NCBI RefSeq assembly: GCF_013410775.1
Contig: NZ_JACCFH010000001.1
Span: forward strand, 2,666,001 to 2,730,000
DNA from: Sphaerotilus montanus
GTDB taxonomy: Bacteria > Pseudomonadota > Gammaproteobacteria > Burkholderiales > Burkholderiaceae_C
Length of the DNA: 64,000 bases
Reading direction: 5' to 3'
The position numbers and the translations under genes are program-made. Positions within the stretch are counted from its first letter, which is position 1. Every line of letters starts with the position of its first letter. This document shows positions 1 through 9,248 of this stretch, one piece after another. Under the pieces are notes generated by a model that worked only from the letters and a program-made list of their open reading frames with translations, did no database searches and had not been told where the DNA came from.

Positions 1-545
1 TCCGCATCGAGGCGCAGATGCACGGCGGTGGCCACGAGCGCGGCATGCGTTCTGGTTCGCTGCCGGTGCACCAGATCGTCGGCATGGGGCTGGCGTTCGA
101 GATCGCCGGCCAGGAAATGGCCGAAGAGAACGCCCGCATCGCGATGCTGCACAAGCGCCTGCTGGACGGCCTGTCGGACATCGAGCAGGTCTTCGTCAAC
201 GGCGACCTGACGCACCGCGTGCCGCACAACCTCAACATCTCGTTCAACTATGTCGAGGGCGAGTCGCTGATCATGGGTGTCAAGGGGCTGGCGGTGTCGT
301 CGGGCTCGGCCTGCACCTCGGCCAGCCTGGAGCCCAGCTATGTGCTGCGCGCACTCGGCCGCAGCGACGAGCTGGCGCATTCGTCCCTGCGCATGACCAT
401 CGGCCGTTTCACCACGGTCGAAGAGATCGACTACGCGGTCAGCACCCTGAAGGACCGGGTCGCCAAACTGCGCGAGTTGTCCCCGTTGTGGGACATGTAC
501 AAGGACGGCATCGACATCAGTTCCATCCAGTGGGCCGCGCACTGA
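1..545 (+). CDS. iscS: Cysteine desulfurase IscS, 3' end (partial at window edge)
   Basis: PLP-dependent cysteine desulfurase that takes sulfur from cysteine and passes it to the IscU scaffold. Only about 180 C-terminal residues are present. The reading frame is already open at base 3, upstream of the first Met, and runs [18 protein letters not shown], a typical IscS stretch, so the gene continues off the left edge. The mobile catalytic-cysteine loop is seen as [14 protein letters not shown], and the C-terminus ends SIQWAAH, as IscS proteins usually do. It leads the isc cluster, 74 bp before iscU, on the same strand. Identification rests on these motifs and on the gene order. Confidence 0.96.
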   Translation, partial: RIEAQMHGGGHERGMRSGSLPVHQIVGMGLAFEIAGQEMAEENARIAMLHKRLLDGLSDIEQVFVNGDLTHRVPHNLNISFNYVEGESLIMGVKGLAVSSGSACTSASLEPSYVLRALGRSDELAHSSLRMTIGRFTTVEEIDYAVSTLKDRVAKLRELSPLWDMYKDGIDISSIQWAAH

Positions 546-619
546 GCGTTTCCCGGATCCGGGTTCCAGGTTTCACGGTTTGGCAGTTTTGACAGAGCAG
601 GCAGAGTAGGCAGCACACC

Positions 620-1024
620 ATGGCATACAGCGACAAGGTCATCGACCATTACGAAAATCCCCGCAACGTGGGCGGCTTCGACAAGGGTGACGAGGATGTG
701 GGCACCGGCATGGTCGGCGCGCCGGCCTGCGGTGACGTGATGAAGCTGCAGATCAAGGTCAACCCGGCCACCGGGCTGATCGAGGACGCCAAGTTCAAGA
801 CCTACGGCTGCGGCTCGGCGATCGCGTCGTCGTCGCTGGTGACGGAATGGGTCAAGGGCCGCACGCTCGACGAGGCCCTGACGATCAAGAACACCCAGAT
901 CGCCGAGGAACTCGCGCTGCCGCCGGTCAAGATCCATTGCTCGATCCTGGCCGAAGATGCGATCAAGGCCGCTGTCGATGACTACAAGGCCCGCCACGGC
1001 ACGGCCGCGGCCACGGCCCAATGA
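620..1024 (+). CDS. iscU: Fe-S cluster assembly scaffold IscU
   Basis: Scaffold on which [2Fe-2S] clusters are built from IscS-derived sulfur before transfer to apoproteins by HscA/HscB. 134 residues, the usual length. The start [18 protein letters not shown] is diagnostic. The three cluster cysteines are visible in PACGD (with the conserved Asp), YGCGS and KIHCS. The chaperone-recognition motif LPPVK sits just before the third cysteine and is the segment bound by HscA, which agrees with hscA downstream. The stop overlaps the iscA start by 4 bases, so the two are probably translationally coupled. Confidence 0.97.
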   Translation: MAYSDKVIDHYENPRNVGGFDKGDEDVGTGMVGAPACGDVMKLQIKVNPATGLIEDAKFKTYGCGSAIASSSLVTEWVKGRTLDEALTIKNTQIAEELALPPVKIHCSILAEDAIKAAVDDYKARHGTAAATAQ

Positions 1025-1356
1025 GTTCCGCCATGGCCGTCACGCTCTCCGAATCGGCGGCACGCCACGTGTCGCGCTACATCGCCCGCCGGGGCAAGGG
1101 TGTGGGCGTCCGCCTGGGTGTCAAGACGACGGGCTGCTCGGGCCTGGCCTACAAGCTGGAATACGCCGACGAGATCGCGCCCGAGGACGTCGTGTTCGAG
1201 GACCGCGGCGTCAAGGTGCTGATCGACCCGAAAAGCCTGCCCTACCTCGAAGGCACCGAACTCGACTTCGTGCGCGAAGGCCTGAACGAAGGTTTCAAAT
1301 TCCACAATCCGCGCGAGAAGGACCGTTGCGGTTGTGGGGAATCCTTCCGGGTCTGA
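1021..1356 (+). CDS. iscA: A-type Fe-S carrier IscA
   Basis: A-type iron-sulfur carrier of the HesB/IscA family that receives clusters from IscU and delivers them to targets. The three conserved cysteines are present: TTGCSG in the middle and DRCGCGESF near the C-terminus. The first codon overlaps the iscU stop (ATGA). A second ATG four codons later, at 1033 (MAVTLSE), matches the usual IscA N-terminus better and may be the true start. 111 residues from the first start, 107 from the second. Third gene of the isc operon. Confidence 0.95.
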   Translation: MSSAMAVTLSESAARHVSRYIARRGKGVGVRLGVKTTGCSGLAYKLEYADEIAPEDVVFEDRGVKVLIDPKSLPYLEGTELDFVREGLNEGFKFHNPREKDRCGCGESFRV

Positions 1357-1446
1357 GTCTCCCGCCCCACGACGGCAAGGGCAGGGCGCGGGCATCCATC
1401 TTGCCTGCCTGCAGGCCATGTCGGACTAGCGCGCCATGCCCTCACC

Positions 1447-1965
1447 ATGAAACTCACTGACCACGACTTCGACCTCTTCGGCCTGCCGATGCGGTTTGCG
1501 CAGGACCGCGTGGCACTCGATGCCCGCTGGAAAGCGCTGCAGACCGAGGTCCACCCCGACCGTTTCGCCAGCGAGGGCGGCACCGCCCAGCGCGTGGCCA
1601 TGCAGTGGGCGATCCGGGTCAACGAGGCCTACCAGCGCCTGAAGGATCCGCTCAAGCGCGCGGCCTACCTCTGCGAGCTGCACGGTGCGCCGATCGGAGC
1701 AGAGAACAACACCGCCATGCCAGGCGCCTTCCTGATGCAGCAGATGGAATGGCGCGAGGCGCTCGACGAGGCCCGCACGCTGGACGCGGTCGAAGCGCTG
1801 GCCGATGACGTGGTCGCCCACGAGCGCCGCCTGCAGCAGCAGCTGGCCACCCTGATCGACGAGCGCCAGGACTGGCCGGCCGCGGCCGCGCAGGTCCGGG
1901 CGCTCATGTTTGTCGTGCGCTTCGCCGCCGACGTCGACCGGCGCCTTGACGCGCTGGGACAATAG
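1447..1965 (+). CDS. hscB: Fe-S co-chaperone HscB (J-domain)
   Basis: J-protein that delivers IscU to HscA and stimulates its ATPase. The N-terminal J-domain (about residues 1-75) has the HPD triad in EVHPDRFAS. The C-terminal helical IscU-binding region includes the family-typical [10 protein letters not shown]. 172 residues, the usual HscB size. It starts 90 bp after iscA and is followed 23 bp later by hscA, the normal order in proteobacterial isc clusters. Confidence 0.96.
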   Translation: MKLTDHDFDLFGLPMRFAQDRVALDARWKALQTEVHPDRFASEGGTAQRVAMQWAIRVNEAYQRLKDPLKRAAYLCELHGAPIGAENNTAMPGAFLMQQMEWREALDEARTLDAVEALADDVVAHERRLQQQLATLIDERQDWPAAAAQVRALMFVVRFAADVDRRLDALGQ

Positions 1966-1988
1966 CGCCCCGCGCATTCCCGTCCCCC

Positions 1989-3857
1989 ATGGCCCTCCTC
2001 CAGATCTCCGAACCCGGGCAGACGCCCGACCCGCACACCCGCCGCATCGCCGTGGGCATCGACCTGGGCACGACCCATTCGCTGATCGCTGCCGTGCGCC
2101 ACGGTCTGCCCGAGTGCCTGCCGGATGCGCAGGGCTGCGTCATCCTGCCTTCGGCCGTGCGCTACCTGGGCGAGGGGCGCCGCCAGATCGGTGCCGAGGC
2201 ACTCGCTGCGCAGGCCGACGATCCGCACAACACGCTGGTGTCGGTGAAGCGCTTCATGGGCCGGGCGCTGGCCGACATCGCCGACCGCGGGCGACTGCCA
2301 TACCACTTCATCGACCAGCCTGGCATGGTCGCGATCGAGACCCGCGAGGGTGTGAAGTCGCCGGTCGAGGTGTCGGGCGAACTCCTGGCGACGCTGCGCT
2401 ACCGGGCCGAGGACACCTTCAGCGACGACCTGTTCGGTGCCGTGATCACCGTGCCGGCCTATTTCGACGACGCGCAGCGGCAAGCCACGAAGGATGCCGC
2501 ACAGCTCGCGGGCCTGAACGTGCTCCGCCTGCTGAACGAGCCGACCGCCGCCGCCATCGCCTACGGGCTGGACAACGCGATCGAGGGCCTCTACGCCGTC
2601 TACGACCTGGGCGGTGGCACCTTCGACATCTCGCTGCTGCGCCTGTCGCGCGGCGTGTTCGAGGTGGTCGCGGTGGGTGGCGACTCGGCGCTCGGCGGCG
2701 ATGACTACGACATGCACCTGGCGCAATGGCTGCTGGCCCGCGCCGGTCTGCCCACGCTCGACACCCTGGACGCGCACGACAAGCGCGTCGTGCTCACTGC
2801 CGCCCGGGCTGCCAAGGAGGCCCTGTCGAACGTCGATACAACGACCGTGCAGGCCACGCTCCACAACGGCGTCGCGCTGACGCAGGCCGTCACCCGCGCC
2901 GAATTCGAGGCCGCCACCGACGACCTGACCCGCCGCACCCTGATGCTGATGAAGCGCGTGCTGCGCGACGCCAAGGTCACGCCCGACGAGGTGCAAGGCA
3001 CGGTGATGGTCGGTGGCTCGACCCGGATGCCGGTCGTGCGCGCTGCGGTCGCCGCGTTCTGTGGCCGCGAGCCGCTGATCAACGTGAACCCGGATGAGGT
3101 GGTTGCCCTCGGCGCCGCGATCCAGGCCAACGCGCTGGCCGGCAACGCCGCGGACGGCGAGATGCTGCTGCTCGACGTGACGCCGCTGTCGCTCGGGCTG
3201 GAGACGATGGGCGGGCTGGTCGAGCGCGTGATCGAGCGCAACTCGACGCTGCCGACCGCCAAGGCCCAGGAATTCACCACCTTCAAGGACGGCCAGACCG
3301 CGATGGCCATCCACGTCGTGCAGGGCGAGCGCGAGCTGGTCAGCGACTGCCGCTCGCTGGCGCGTTTCGAGCTGCGCGGCATTCCACCGATGGCCGCCGG
3401 CGCAGCGCGCATCCGCGTGACCTTCCAGGTGGACGCCGACGGCCTGCTGTCCGTCAGCGCCCGCGAGCAGGGCAGTGGCGTGGAAGCCTCCATCGTCGTC
3501 AAGCCGAGCTATGGCCTGAGCGACGACCAGGTGGCCAACATGCTGCGCGAAAGTTTCACCGAGGCGGAGGGCGACATGCGCCGCCGCGCGCTGACCGAAG
3601 CCCGTGTCGAGGCCGAGCGCCTGACGCTGGCCACCCGGTCGGCGCTGCTGGCCGATGGTGATCTGCTCGACGAGGACGAGCGTGCCACGCTCGACCGCCT
3701 GATGCACACGCTGGCCGAAACGGCGCGCGGCGAGGACGCCCACGCGATCGACGCCGCCACCAAGGCCCTCGGCGACGGCACCGAAACCTTCGCGGCCGTG
3801 CGCATGAACCGCGGCATCCAGCAGGCCCTGACCGGCCGCCGCCTCGACGACGTTTGA
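1989..3857 (+). CDS. hscA: Fe-S chaperone HscA (Hsp70 family)
   Basis: Specialised Hsp70 that binds the LPPVK motif of IscU and uses ATP to promote cluster release. 622 residues, as expected. The nucleotide-binding domain shows the first phosphate loop [14 protein letters not shown] near residue 24, [15 protein letters not shown], the second phosphate motif [12 protein letters not shown] and [10 protein letters not shown]. The substrate domain begins around residue 390 ([17 protein letters not shown]). The long acidic C-terminal lid tail of DnaK is absent, as is usual for HscA. Between hscB and fdx in one transcriptional direction. Confidence 0.97.
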   Translation: MALLQISEPGQTPDPHTRRIAVGIDLGTTHSLIAAVRHGLPECLPDAQGCVILPSAVRYLGEGRRQIGAEALAAQADDPHNTLVSVKRFMGRALADIADRGRLPYHFIDQPGMVAIETREGVKSPVEVSGELLATLRYRAEDTFSDDLFGAVITVPAYFDDAQRQATKDAAQLAGLNVLRLLNEPTAAAIAYGLDNAIEGLYAVYDLGGGTFDISLLRLSRGVFEVVAVGGDSALGGDDYDMHLAQWLLARAGLPTLDTLDAHDKRVVLTAARAAKEALSNVDTTTVQATLHNGVALTQAVTRAEFEAATDDLTRRTLMLMKRVLRDAKVTPDEVQGTVMVGGSTRMPVVRAAVAAFCGREPLINVNPDEVVALGAAIQANALAGNAADGEMLLLDVTPLSLGLETMGGLVERVIERNSTLPTAKAQEFTTFKDGQTAMAIHVVQGERELVSDCRSLARFELRGIPPMAAGAARIRVTFQVDADGLLSVSAREQGSGVEASIVVKPSYGLSDDQVANMLRESFTEAEGDMRRRALTEARVEAERLTLATRSALLADGDLLDEDERATLDRLMHTLAETARGEDAHAIDAATKALGDGTETFAAVRMNRGIQQALTGRRLDDV

Positions 3858-3879
3858 GAACCTGCAAGTTCCCCCGACC

Positions 3880-4218
3880 ATGCCCATCATCAAGATCCTG
3901 CCCCACCAAGAACTCTGTCCGCAAGGTGCGTCGATCACCGCTGCGCCGGGTACCTCGGTCTGCGAGGCGCTGCTGGAAAACGGCATCGCCATCGAACACG
4001 CCTGCGACATGAGCGCGGCCTGCACCACCTGCCACGTCGTCGTACGCCAGGGCTTCGCCTCGCTGAACGAGATGGACGAGACCGAGGAAGACCTGCTCGA
4101 TCGCGCCTGGGGCCTGGAGCCTGATTCGCGCCTGAGCTGCCAGGCCATCGTCGCACAGAAGGACCTCGTCATCGAGATCCCGAAGTACACGATCAACCAC
4201 GCCCGCGAAAATCACTGA
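3880..4218 (+). CDS. fdx: [2Fe-2S] ferredoxin of the isc cluster
   Basis: Adrenodoxin-type ferredoxin that supplies electrons for Fe-S cluster assembly. 112 residues. The four cluster ligands are seen in CDMSAACTTC (Cys-x5-Cys-x2-Cys) and later in SRLSCQA, with the acidic partner-binding stretch MDETEEDLLD between them. Last gene of the isc run: 22 bp after hscA and only 3 bp before dnaQ. No iscX follows it in this genome. Confidence 0.96.
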   Translation: MPIIKILPHQELCPQGASITAAPGTSVCEALLENGIAIEHACDMSAACTTCHVVVRQGFASLNEMDETEEDLLDRAWGLEPDSRLSCQAIVAQKDLVIEIPKYTINHARENH

Positions 4219-4221
4219 GCC

Positions 4222-4935
4222 ATGCGCCAGATCTTCCTCGACACCGAAACCACCGGTCTCAACCCCGAGACGGGCGACCGCATCGTCGAGATCGGCTGCA
4301 TCGAGATGGTCAGCCGGCGCCTGACGGGCCGCCACCTGCACCTGTACCTCAACCCCGAGCGCCCCGGCAGCGAAGAGGCGACCCGCATCCACGGCCTGAC
4401 CGATGCCTTCCTCGCCGACAAGCCGAAGTTCCGCGAAGTGGCGGCGGAGTTCATCGAGTTCGTGCGCGGGGCGGAACTCATCATCCACAACGCGGCCTTC
4501 GACGTCGGCTTCCTGAACGCCGAACTGCGCCGCGTGCAGCAGCCCAGGGTGGCCGAGCTGGCCGGCGGCATCCTCGACACGCTGGTGATGGCGCGCGAGC
4601 AGTACCCGGGCAAGGCGAATTCGCTGGACGCGCTGTGCCGCCGCCTGGAGGTGGACAACACCAACCGGACCTTCCACGGCGCGCTGCTGGACGCGGGCCT
4701 GCTGGCCGAGGTCTACATCCGCATGACCCGCGGGCAGAACGCGCTGGTGATCGACGCCGACGACGGACAGGACGAGGGCAGCTCGGACGACGCTGACCTG
4801 CACATCGACCTGTCGGCGTTCAGCGTGGCGGTGCTGCGTGCGAGCGAGCAGGAAATCGCCGCCCATGCCGGCGTGCTGGCCGATCTGGACAAGGCCAGCG
4901 GCGGCAAGACGGTCTGGCGAACGATTTCTGCCTGA
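4222..4935 (+). CDS. dnaQ: DNA polymerase III epsilon subunit (proofreading exonuclease)
   Basis: 3'-5' exonuclease of the replicative polymerase. 237 residues. ExoI is IFLDTETTGLNP at the N-terminus (catalytic Asp and Glu), ExoII is NAAFDVGFLNAEL near residue 92, and ExoIII-epsilon is HGALLDAGLLAEVY around residue 153, the His variant typical of DnaQ. The acidic linker DADDGQDEGSSDDADLHID separates the nuclease from a C-terminal tail expected to bind the alpha subunit. The 3-bp gap to fdx suggests co-transcription with isc, followed by the tRNA-Val gene. Confidence 0.95.
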   Translation: MRQIFLDTETTGLNPETGDRIVEIGCIEMVSRRLTGRHLHLYLNPERPGSEEATRIHGLTDAFLADKPKFREVAAEFIEFVRGAELIIHNAAFDVGFLNAELRRVQQPRVAELAGGILDTLVMAREQYPGKANSLDALCRRLEVDNTNRTFHGALLDAGLLAEVYIRMTRGQNALVIDADDGQDEGSSDDADLHIDLSAFSVAVLRASEQEIAAHAGVLADLDKASGGKTVWRTISA

Positions 4936-4940
4936 AATGC

Positions 4941-4970
4941 TTGCGCTGCTGAATTCGTACGTGGCATAAT
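4941..4970 (+). promoter_or_regulatory. Probable sigma-70 promoter of tRNA-Val
   Basis: TTGCGC at 4941-4946 and CATAAT at 4965-4970 are separated by 18 bp and lie about 55 bp before the tRNA. This is the only AT-richer stretch between dnaQ and the tRNA. Assigned by eye from consensus likeness and position. Confidence 0.5.
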
Positions 4971-5025
4971 TTCTTTCTTGCTGCAGCGCACTGAACAAGT
5001 CAACGCAGCGACCCGAACCAGTTTC

Positions 5026-5100
5026 GGGCGGTTAGCTCAGCGGTAGAGCACTGCCTTCACACGGCAGGGGTCGCAGGTTCGAACCCTGCACCGCCCACCA
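5026..5100 (+). tRNA. tRNA-Val (CAC)
   Basis: The cloverleaf reads directly. Acceptor GGGCGGT pairs with ACCGCCC, the D arm is GCTC...GAGC, the anticodon stem is CTGCC/GGCAG around the loop TTCACAC (anticodon CAC, reading GTG valine codons), and the T arm is GCAGG/CCTGC around TTCGAAC. CCA is encoded. The 3' half is the integration site of the downstream element, and the gene is restored intact by it. Confidence 0.95.
5081..5095 (+). repeat. attL core, inside the tRNA-Val 3' end
   Basis: GAACCCTGCACCGCC, identical to 15534-15548. The similarity extends loosely on both sides: TTC/TTT before, and CACCA versus ACCA after, with one base missing on the right copy. It covers the T-loop to acceptor part of the tRNA, the usual target of tyrosine integrases. 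Confidence 0.9.
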
Positions 5101-5130
5101 AACGAAGCCCCACAAAGGGCCAAGAAAGCC

Positions 5131-5167
5131 AAAAAGCCCTAGAGAATCAACGCTCTAGGGCTTTTTT
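5131..5167 (+). terminator. Intrinsic terminator after tRNA-Val
   Basis: Perfect inverted repeat AAGCCCTAGAG ... CTCTAGGGCTT with an 8-base loop, followed by TTTTTT. It lies inside the left end of the integrated element, so it replaces the terminator that originally followed the tRNA, now stranded at 15557-15590. Confidence 0.85.
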
Positions 5168-5216
5168 GTTGCCCAAAGAGCCCCAAAGAACCCCACTTGA
5201 AGCCAGTCGCGCATGC

Positions 5217-5261
5217 GGGTAGCTTCGCGGGTAGCTCAACAAGCACCCGAAGAAGTTACCC
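5217..5261 (+). promoter_or_regulatory. GGGTAGCT repeats upstream of the integrase
   Basis: GGGTAGCT occurs at 5217-5224 and 5229-5236, exactly 12 bp apart, with an inverted GTTACCC at 5255-5261 touching the integrase start codon. The same pair with the same 12-bp spacing is found at the other end of the element (15459 and 15471). Candidate repressor operators, or arm sites for integrase or an excisionase. Confidence 0.5.
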
Positions 5262-6551
5262 ATGCCCGAGAACATCCTGAGCGATCAGGCGATCAAGAAA
5301 GCCAAGCCTGAAGCCAAGCCCCGCAAGCTGTCAGACGGTGGCGGTCTACTGCTTGAAGTGCGGCCCGAGGGCGGCAAGTGGTGGCGGCTCCGGTATCGGT
5401 TCGCCGGCAAAGAGAAGATGCTGAGTCTTGGTGTCTATCCAGCGGTTGCCCTCGCCGACGCACGCAAGCGCCGGGACGAAGCGCGTGCCCTTCTGGCTGC
5501 GGGGATCGATCCCAGCGCCGCACGCAAGGACAGCAAGGCGGAACAGGCCCGCCAGCAACATATCGAGTCGCTGGCAGCACAGGGCAAGCCCCTTCCGGGC
5601 ACCTTCGAGCATGTGGCCTGTGACTGGCTGGAGAAGAAGCACGAGCCTGAGGTCAGCCCGAGGTATTCGGCCCGGTCCCGCAAGCAACTGGAGGCCGACG
5701 TGTTCCCGCACATCGGCCGGATGCCTGTGCGCGAGATCACCGCGCCTGTGCTGCTTGAGCTTCTGCGCAAGGTGGAGGCCCGAGGCGCCACCGACACCGC
5801 GCACCGGGTCAAGCAGACATGCAGCCTGGTCTTCCGCTACGCCATCACCACAGGAGACGCCGACCGCGACCCTGTGCCGGACCTGCGCGGCGCACTGGCT
5901 ACGCACACCAAGCGGCACTTCCCGGCCATCACGGAGCCCGTGCGGGTCGGCGAGCTGCTGCGGGCCTTCGACGCCTACACCGGGCAGCCTGGCACGCGGG
6001 TCGCCCTGAAGCTGGCCGCGCTGGTGTTCCAGCGGCCTGGCAACCTGATCGCGATGAGGTGGGAGGATCTGGACTTGGACGCCGCCGTCTGGACGATCCC
6101 GTCCGAGGACATGAAGCGCACCAAGGGGCAGAAGATCAACGGTGCTGCGCACATCGTGCCCTTGGCCCGTCAGGCGGTGGAGCTGCTGCGCGAGCTGCAG
6201 CCGATCACCGGGCACGGGGTCCACTGCTTCCCCGGTCTGGGCAACAAGCGCCACCAGCCAATCAGCAACGTGACGCTAAACGCCGCGATGCGCCGGCTTG
6301 GCTTCTCGGGCGATGAGATGACCGCCCACGGCTTCCGCGCCCTGGCCCGCACGGTCATCGTGGAGAACCTGCCGGGCGTGGACTCCGAATGGATCGAAGC
6401 CCAGCTTGCCCACTCCAAGAGGGGGCCGCTCGGGTCTGCCTATGACCGGGCACAGTACCTGCGCCAGCGCCGCCAGATGATGCAGACATGGGCCGACTAC
6501 CTGGACAGGCTGCGCGACGGGGCGCAGGTGATTCCGCTCAAGGTGGCTTGA
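5262..6551 (+). CDS. Tyrosine site-specific integrase (P4-type)
   Basis: Phage-type integrase that recombines the element with the tRNA-Val 3' end. 429 residues. The N-terminal DUF4102-like arm-binding domain begins MPENILSDQAIKKAKPEAKP and contains GGGLLLEVRPEGGKWWRLRY. A core-binding region spans about residues 110-215. In the catalytic domain, LVFQRPGNLIAMRWEDLDLD holds the first catalytic Arg (Arg-Pro-Gly-Asn type), then MTAHGFRALARTVIVE gives His-x2-Arg, LAHSK the next basic residue, and the nucleophile is the Tyr in SAYDRAQYLRQRR. It starts at ATG 5262 directly after the tRNA and its terminator, and reads into the element. The Shine-Dalgarno is weak. Confidence 0.93.
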   Translation: MPENILSDQAIKKAKPEAKPRKLSDGGGLLLEVRPEGGKWWRLRYRFAGKEKMLSLGVYPAVALADARKRRDEARALLAAGIDPSAARKDSKAEQARQQHIESLAAQGKPLPGTFEHVACDWLEKKHEPEVSPRYSARSRKQLEADVFPHIGRMPVREITAPVLLELLRKVEARGATDTAHRVKQTCSLVFRYAITTGDADRDPVPDLRGALATHTKRHFPAITEPVRVGELLRAFDAYTGQPGTRVALKLAALVFQRPGNLIAMRWEDLDLDAAVWTIPSEDMKRTKGQKINGAAHIVPLARQAVELLRELQPITGHGVHCFPGLGNKRHQPISNVTLNAAMRRLGFSGDEMTAHGFRALARTVIVENLPGVDSEWIEAQLAHSKRGPLGSAYDRAQYLRQRRQMMQTWADYLDRLRDGAQVIPLKVA

Positions 6552-6569
6552 GGGGACCAGAAGCACAAA

Positions 6570-6596
6570 AGGCACTAGATCGTGAATCTAGTGCCT
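6570..6596 (+). terminator. Hairpin after the integrase
   Basis: Perfect 11-bp stem AGGCACTAGAT / ATCTAGTGCCT with a 5-base loop, 19 bp after the integrase stop. No T-run follows, so it is either a weak or factor-assisted terminator or a protein-binding site. A second palindrome, TTGACCG-CC-CGGTCAA, lies at 6654-6669. Confidence 0.5.
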
Positions 6597-6696
6597 CCGG
6601 TGCGCCGCGACCGATCCCCGATGACCATTCAGGGGGTGACGGCGCGGAAATTCTTGACCGCCCGGTCAATGGCGTCAAGGGGCGCACCCTGATTGG

Positions 6697-7204
6697 GGCC
6701 AGCGCCAGCAGCAGGCCACAGGGGGCGCCGATCGGGTCGGCTGGTGCGCTGGGTGCTTCAGCCTGGTGGTGGTGGCGCCACGGGGCCAGCAGGCCCGGCC
6801 CTGAGCGTGTCGGGGGCTGGTGGGTGCTGCTGGCCGGGACTCGTTTTCCAGAAAACCACTACCCCGGTCACCCTCAAAACCCTCAAAAGTCCACCGGGCA
6901 ACCGGTCGGGGCTCAGGAGGTCGGCGCCGGCCAGCGCCAGCAGCAGGCCACAGGGGGCGCCGATCGGGTCGGCTGGTGCGCTGGGTGCTTCAGCCTGGTG
7001 GTGGTGGCGCCACGGGGCCAGCAGGCCCGGCCCTGAGCGTGTCGGGGGCTGGTGGGTGCTGCTGGCCGGGACTCGTTTTCCAGAAAACCACTACCCCGGT
7101 CACCCTCAAAACCCTCAAAAGTCCACCGGGCAACCGGTCGGGGCTCAGGAGGTCGGCGCCGGCCAGCGCCAGCAGCAGGCCACAGGGGGCGCCGATCGGG
7201 TCGG
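6697..7204 (+). repeat. 232-bp tandem repeat array (2.2 copies)
   Basis: Unit 1 is 6697-6928, unit 2 is 6929-7160, and a truncated third copy runs 7161-7204. The two full copies look identical. Each unit contains a GC-rich part opening and closing with GGCGCC, and a core (6840-6894 and 7072-7126) carrying the tandem motif CCCTCAAAA-CCCTCAAAA. The core recurs in reverse orientation three times at 14525-14774. The open frames across it shift freely and have no family resemblance, so I treat the 680 bp between the integrase and the IS as non-coding. Confidence 0.9.
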
Positions 7205-7240
7205 GTGCGTGGACTCGCCGGGGTTCGCGGGGTGTCCTGG

Positions 7241-8448
<1,208 letters not shown>

Positions 8449-8482
8449 CTATCGGTGTGTGCGAAATCATTAGACCAGGACA

Positions 8483-8689
8483 GTCGGTCAGGTCATCAAC
8501 GTGAATCCCCTGCGCGATCGCCTCACAGATCATCAGGATGTGCCCTTCCGGCCCCCACCGGCCGACAAGCTCAAGCTCCTTCCCTGTGGCGTGGATCAGG
8601 TTCAGTGCAGCCGCCGAGGTGGCCTTGTCCGTGAGTGCCAAGATGGCCTTGTCCTGTGCTTCGGTGTCTTGCTCGAATGCGTCAAACAT
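8483..8689 (-). pseudogene. Element gene cut by the IS (3' end lost)
   Basis: ATG at 8689 with a good Shine-Dalgarno (AAGGAA 7 bases upstream) opens MFDAFEQDTEAQDKAILAL. 69 residues of the original gene remain, then the frame runs into the IS end and stops at 8396 with about 29 foreign residues. Original product unknown: acidic N-terminus, then a GRWGPEGHILMICEAI segment. Last gene of the element's minus-strand operon. The missing 3' part is not found on the other side of the IS. Confidence 0.7.
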
Positions 8690-8831
8690 TTCATGTTCCT
8701 TGTTTCTTGATTGGTTGGCGGATGTGGTTCGGCGGTTCGGCGGCGGGGGAGTCGCCAGACATGACCCCCCGCCAGAGAACGCCAGACGCAAGCACCAACC
8801 GGCCCCGCGTGCAGTGACCATGCCGGCTCTG

Positions 8832-9248
8832 TCAGCCTGACCGGGCGGCGAACCGCGCGCAGCGGCGCAGCTCATGCGGCGGCCCGACCATCTCACCCCC
8901 GGCGCAGCGGCGCCCGATCAGCCGCGCGCACTCGACGCAGGCGCGCATGTCGGATCCTGTGCGGTCCCGCACCAGCAGCCGATCGGCGATCTGTTCAGCG
9001 TCCGCAAGGCTGTAGCCCTGCCGCCTCAGGACCGCCACCCGCCCGGACAGTCGGCTGATCTCCTGATCGTTCAGACCCACCAGCGCCAGCACATCAGCGC
9101 GAACCGTAGGCGGGCGCGTATCGCCGGGCACGGCAGGCGCTCCAGGAGGCACACCATCCGGCCTCATCTGAGGCGGCACCGTCTCTGCCTGGGCAGCAGC
9201 CGCAGCCTCTGCAGATTCGCGCGCCAGTAGCTCAATCCATCGTCTCAT
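8832..9248 (-). CDS. Hypothetical protein with C-terminal cysteine cluster
   Basis: 138 residues, function not recognised. Its start overlaps the stop of the DUF3987-like gene by 4 bases, so the two are coupled. The first half is Ala/Pro-rich. The middle (VGLNDQEISRLSGRVAVLRRQGYSL) looks like a small helical DNA- or protein-binding unit. The end carries Cys-x2-Cys in ACVECARLIGRRCAGG plus RRCARF, a possible zinc-binding knuckle. Similar short cysteine-containing proteins often accompany primase genes on integrative elements, so a replication accessory role is possible but unproven. Confidence 0.6.
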   Translation of the reverse strand: MRRWIELLARESAEAAAAAQAETVPPQMRPDGVPPGAPAVPGDTRPPTVRADVLALVGLNDQEISRLSGRVAVLRRQGYSLADAEQIADRLLVRDRTGSDMRACVECARLIGRRCAGGEMVGPPHELRRCARFAARSG

